A stretch of 64,000 nt of DNA, taken from assembly GCA_023417655.1 (NCBI GenBank), contig JAEZFD010000044.1, positions 1 to 64,000 of the forward strand, in the 5' to 3' direction. Source of the DNA: Planctomycetota bacterium (lineage in GTDB: Bacteria > Planctomycetota > Planctomycetia > Planctomycetales > Planctomycetaceae). This document shows, piece after piece, positions 61,069-64,000 of the stretch (within the stretch, counting starts at the first letter, position 1; each line of letters begins with the position of its first letter). Below the pieces are notes generated by a model. That model made no database searches. It was given only the letters and a program-made list of their open reading frames with translations, and was not told the origin of the DNA. Made by a program: the position numbers and the translations under genes.

Positions 61069-64000
61069 CAGAAGACGGGTTCGAGCGAGCAGGGGCTGAC
61101 TTTTGTCCGACCTCTGCCTCAGGTCTCAACTTCTGCGCCTACTTCAGCGACAGAGAACGACGGCGCGCGGGGCACGACAGAACCCGGTCTGATCGATCGC
61201 CTTTTTCCCCCGCGCACCGCTCTTGATTCTGGTGTCCTTCCCCCGGTGACCGGACTCGAACTCGGACACTTCGTGATCGAGGAACGAATCGGTCGTGGAG
61301 GGATGGGCGCGGTCTTCCGTGCTCTTGATAAACGCCTGGATCGCGTTGTCGCGCTCAAGGTGCTCTCGCCGGAATACTCCAGCGACCCGGATGCCGTCCA
61401 TCGATTTCAGAATGAAGCCCGCGCTGCGGCCCGACTTGATCACGATAACATCGCCCGGGTGTATTACTCCGGATCAGAACAACGCGTGCATTTCATCGCG
61501 TTTGAATTCGTGACCGGAACCAATATTCGCGCGCTCATCAGTCATCAGGGGCGGATCTCTCCCGCCGACACGGTGAACTACGGCCTCCAGATTGCCGAGG
61601 CCTTGCGTCATACGTGGAGCATGAACGTCGTGCATCGCGACGTGAAGCCTTCGAACATCATTGTCTCTGCCAACGGCAGGGCGAAACTCGTTGACCTCGG
61701 TCTCGCAAGAAATCTTGATTCAGAGGCTTCTCGCGAACTGACCGTCGCGGGAACGGCATTGGGGACGTTTGACTACATCTCGCCGGAGCAGGCGATTGAT
61801 GCGCGGAATGTTGATGTCCGCAGCGATCTGTATTCGCTGGGATGTACGCTCTATCACATGCTGACGGGCACGCCTCCTTATCCGAATGGGACGATGTTCG
61901 AGAAGGTGATGAATCATCACCGACCGACCCCGCCGGATCCGGCTGTCCGCGTCCCGAATGTCAATCCTCTCCTCTCGGCGATTGTCCAGAAGTTGATGGC
62001 GAGCAATCCAGATGACAGGTACGACACGCCTGAACTGCTCATCGCCGATTTGATGACTGTCGCACAGGAGATGGGCCTCGCTCCGATTCCTGCGGAAACA
62101 ATGATCTGGACGCCTCAGCTTCCGATGGAACGACCATCGCGATGGAAGGGAGCGCCCACCTGGACCGCAGTGGCAATTCTGCTGTTGGTGCTGGTCCTTG
62201 CAGATCGGCTCAGAATGCCTCAGCGACCCGTTCAGTTTGCGGATTCGATTACGGACCTGGGAGCCGAATCGACGACCCCTCCCGGTGGGGGAACTCGAAT
62301 GGCCCCGACGCCGTCTGACGCCGGGGATCCTGCTGGAAACGTGAGCGGGACTATTATTATCCCGCCTGACGCTGTTTCTGTATCTCCTTCTGAGATCCCC
62401 ATGACTGGATCTCAGCGTGACAATCGGTCCCTCGCTGACAATCCGCTTCAGGAACAGATTCGACCCGTCGCTGGCTCCCCAACCTCAGGGGGAGTCGTCC
62501 CGCAGCTGCGCCTCGCGCCGCCGGATGACTGGCTGGGACAATCGAACTTCACATTCCTCCCATCGCTGAATTCCGGGCGGAACGAAGCGACGACAACATC
62601 CAGTCCGGGTGCCACACCGGCTCCCGCTGATCGGGCGTCGGGTGGGAAAATGTCCACCGGGGGGACGCTGGTTCCACGAATGGATTTGACGCCTGTAACC
62701 GAGCTGCCGGGTTCAGCGCCCTTGACTTCCTCAGCTCCGCTGAACGGTCAGGTCCGAGCACCCGTGATGGTGACCGAACCGTTCGTCGTCATTGATCCCA
62801 CGACAGAGGCCCGGTATCCGTGTTCGACATTGTCAGCCGCCTGTTCACTTGCCAAAGACAACTGGGCCATCGAAGTGCAGGCGACTGGAACTCCGCTGGT
62901 TCAGACTGAAACTCTCTCGATCTCGGACAAACGGATTCGCATCCGCCCGGGTCGAGAGTTTCAGCCAGGGCGGGACAAGCGGCCATTGATCCGGTTTGAT
63001 ACTGCAAATCAGCAGATGCTTGCGTCTCGAAATGAACGCATGGAACTGATGCAGATCAATCGAGGAGCACTTGAGTTCTACGACGTCGACATCGAACTGC
63101 TGGTCGATCCGGCTTCAATCGTGGAATGGTCGTTTGTCGCATTGTCCAATGGTTCTCGACTGACGGCGACAGGGGCGTCGGTGACGATCGTCAACCCGTT
63201 CAATATTCCTACGAGCTTTGTCTCCGTCCCTGAGAATGATGCTCAGGGGCTGGCAGACCGGATGCCGGATCGCATGACATCCCGTCAAAATCGAGTGGAG
63301 CTGCAGGACTGCGTTGTTCGGGGACAGATCGATTTTCTCGAGCAGAGCATCAGCGACCCGTTGCATGTCTCTCTGCAGAATACGGCTCTGGCACTCTCCG
63401 GCTGGGTCTTCCGGGTTGATGGATCGAAGGGGGCAACCAACAGCTATCTCTCAGACACAGGGCTGACAGCGACATTCGCTCTGGATCACGTCACCGCGAT
63501 CTCAGGTTATGGTCTTTTGTCCTCGACCTCGGGTGAGCATGGTTCCATTCCGATTATCAAACTCAGTCTGAACAACTGTGTCTTCCGTGTGGAAGAACAG
63601 AATCAGCCGTTCATCGAAATCACCGGGCACGAAGAGGATGGCGAGCTGCGACAGTCGTTCGAAATTGAGGCGAGTCGAAACCGCAATTTCTTCCAGTTGA
63701 CGGGGCCGCTGTGTGTGATCGAGTCTTCAACCTCTCTCCTTTCGGAAAGCGGACGAGAACTCACTGCCGAACAGCTGGGTTTGACGCTTGTCGATGTCTC
63801 ATCGGATAGCCGGATCCATCTTTCGAGCGTCGTTGGGATGAATAACTGGCACTCGGTCGCACCGACCGATCTGGAACTGCGGCAGGGAGTTAATAACCCG
63901 GCCATCGGTGCCTCAGGTGACTTGCAGAATGCAGGCGTCAACTGGCAAGCGACCCGACTTCCCCGTCTCCTGCAGACCTCGACAGGCAATCCTGACAATC
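61045..64000 (+). CDS. Membrane Ser/Thr protein kinase, continuing past the window end
   Basis: From the ATG at 61045 the frame stays open to the edge of the window, 985 codons. The cytoplasmic kinase domain (about 73-340) is a complete Hanks-type domain: GHFVIEERIGRGGMGAVF (glycine loop), Lys105 in VALKVL, HRD at 197-199 with Lys201, and DLG (217-219) in place of DFG, then GTFDYISPEQ. A single membrane helix follows (about 373-392, WTAVAILLLVLVLADRL). The outer part, at least 590 residues, begins with a Pro/Thr/Gly-rich linker and then becomes a beta-rich region with repeated short strands (FTP, VELQDCVVRG, LSLNNCVFRV), probably a right-handed beta-helix. It may sense a surface carbohydrate; that is inference. 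The C-terminus is missing. Confidence 0.9.
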   Translation, partial: MSELGFHHQKTGSSEQGLTFVRPLPQVSTSAPTSATENDGARGTTEPGLIDRLFPPRTALDSGVLPPVTGLELGHFVIEERIGRGGMGAVFRALDKRLDRVVALKVLSPEYSSDPDAVHRFQNEARAAARLDHDNIARVYYSGSEQRVHFIAFEFVTGTNIRALISHQGRISPADTVNYGLQIAEALRHTWSMNVVHRDVKPSNIIVSANGRAKLVDLGLARNLDSEASRELTVAGTALGTFDYISPEQAIDARNVDVRSDLYSLGCTLYHMLTGTPPYPNGTMFEKVMNHHRPTPPDPAVRVPNVNPLLSAIVQKLMASNPDDRYDTPELLIADLMTVAQEMGLAPIPAETMIWTPQLPMERPSRWKGAPTWTAVAILLLVLVLADRLRMPQRPVQFADSITDLGAESTTPPGGGTRMAPTPSDAGDPAGNVSGTIIIPPDAVSVSPSEIPMTGSQRDNRSLADNPLQEQIRPVAGSPTSGGVVPQLRLAPPDDWLGQSNFTFLPSLNSGRNEATTTSSPGATPAPADRASGGKMSTGGTLVPRMDLTPVTELPGSAPLTSSAPLNGQVRAPVMVTEPFVVIDPTTEARYPCSTLSAACSLAKDNWAIEVQATGTPLVQTETLSISDKRIRIRPGREFQPGRDKRPLIRFDTANQQMLASRNERMELMQINRGALEFYDVDIELLVDPASIVEWSFVALSNGSRLTATGASVTIVNPFNIPTSFVSVPENDAQGLADRMPDRMTSRQNRVELQDCVVRGQIDFLEQSISDPLHVSLQNTALALSGWVFRVDGSKGATNSYLSDTGLTATFALDHVTAISGYGLLSSTSGEHGSIPIIKLSLNNCVFRVEEQNQPFIEITGHEEDGELRQSFEIEASRNRNFFQLTGPLCVIESSTSLLSESGRELTAEQLGLTLVDVSSDSRIHLSSVVGMNNWHSVAPTDLELRQGVNNPAIGASGDLQNAGVNWQATRLPRLLQTSTGNPDN

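Overview
The window reads as chromosomal DNA of a bacterium of the phylum Planctomycetota, probably of the Planctomycetaceae type. Signature families support this: DUF1559 prepilin-like proteins, paired DUF1501 and DUF1549/DUF1553 (cytochrome-c-like) proteins, a sulfatase, a GH88-type glycosidase, a Hanks-type kinase with a large extracellular part, and MotA/ExbB plus ExbD-like proteins with long coiled coils. lpxK, tatA and many signal peptides and lipoboxes fit a Gram-negative-type envelope. No rRNA, tRNA, CRISPR array, insertion sequence or phage gene was seen.

Layout. 1-1.9 kb: a truncated DUF1559 gene, a nested hairpin and an acidic membrane protein. 1.9-6.3 kb (minus): an amidoligase-type operon of a C39-like peptidase, an ATP-grasp ligase with a RimK-type N-terminal domain, a GCS2-type carboxylate-amine ligase and an N-formylglutamate amidohydrolase. 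6.8-10.5 kb (minus): a proton-channel operon of a MotA/TolQ/ExbB protein with zinc ribbon and long Q-rich tail plus two different ExbD-like coiled-coil proteins. 10.9-14.5 kb: PaaK-like adenylating enzyme, GNAT, universal stress protein and lpxK. 14.7-21.1 kb (plus): DUF1501, DUF1549/1553, DUF1501. 21.2-27.2 kb: SDR, small basic protein, secreted protein, short UvrC-like protein, D-2-hydroxyacid dehydrogenase, sigma factor. 27.3-37.7 kb (minus): small L7/L12-like membrane protein coupled to recQ, sppA, rnhA, infA, a LuxR-type response regulator, a HEAT-repeat protein and glgP. 38-45.3 kb: FtsX/MacB-like permease, panB, quinone oxidoreductase, sugar isomerase, tilS and sucC. 45.5-50.1 kb: mreB, mreC, DUF1559 remnant, intact DUF1559 gene with a lipoprotein. 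50.3-60.5 kb: two large lipoproteins, an acyltransferase, tatA, a GH88-like hydrolase, an arylsulfatase and a metallophosphoesterase. 61.0 kb to the end: a membrane Ser/Thr kinase cut by the window edge.

The least explained features are the two multi-gene systems at 1.9-10.5 kb and a pair of homologous short reading frames (6.6 kb and 61.0 kb, minus strand). The two short frames share a 28-residue segment with 16 identical residues, and half of the codons for those residues differ only silently. Several strong Rho-independent terminators (10.85, 35.48, 41.69, 45.34, 50.15 and 57.34 kb) mark operon ends. Most genes are housekeeping or planctomycete-typical; function calls rest on motifs read by eye, not on database searches.
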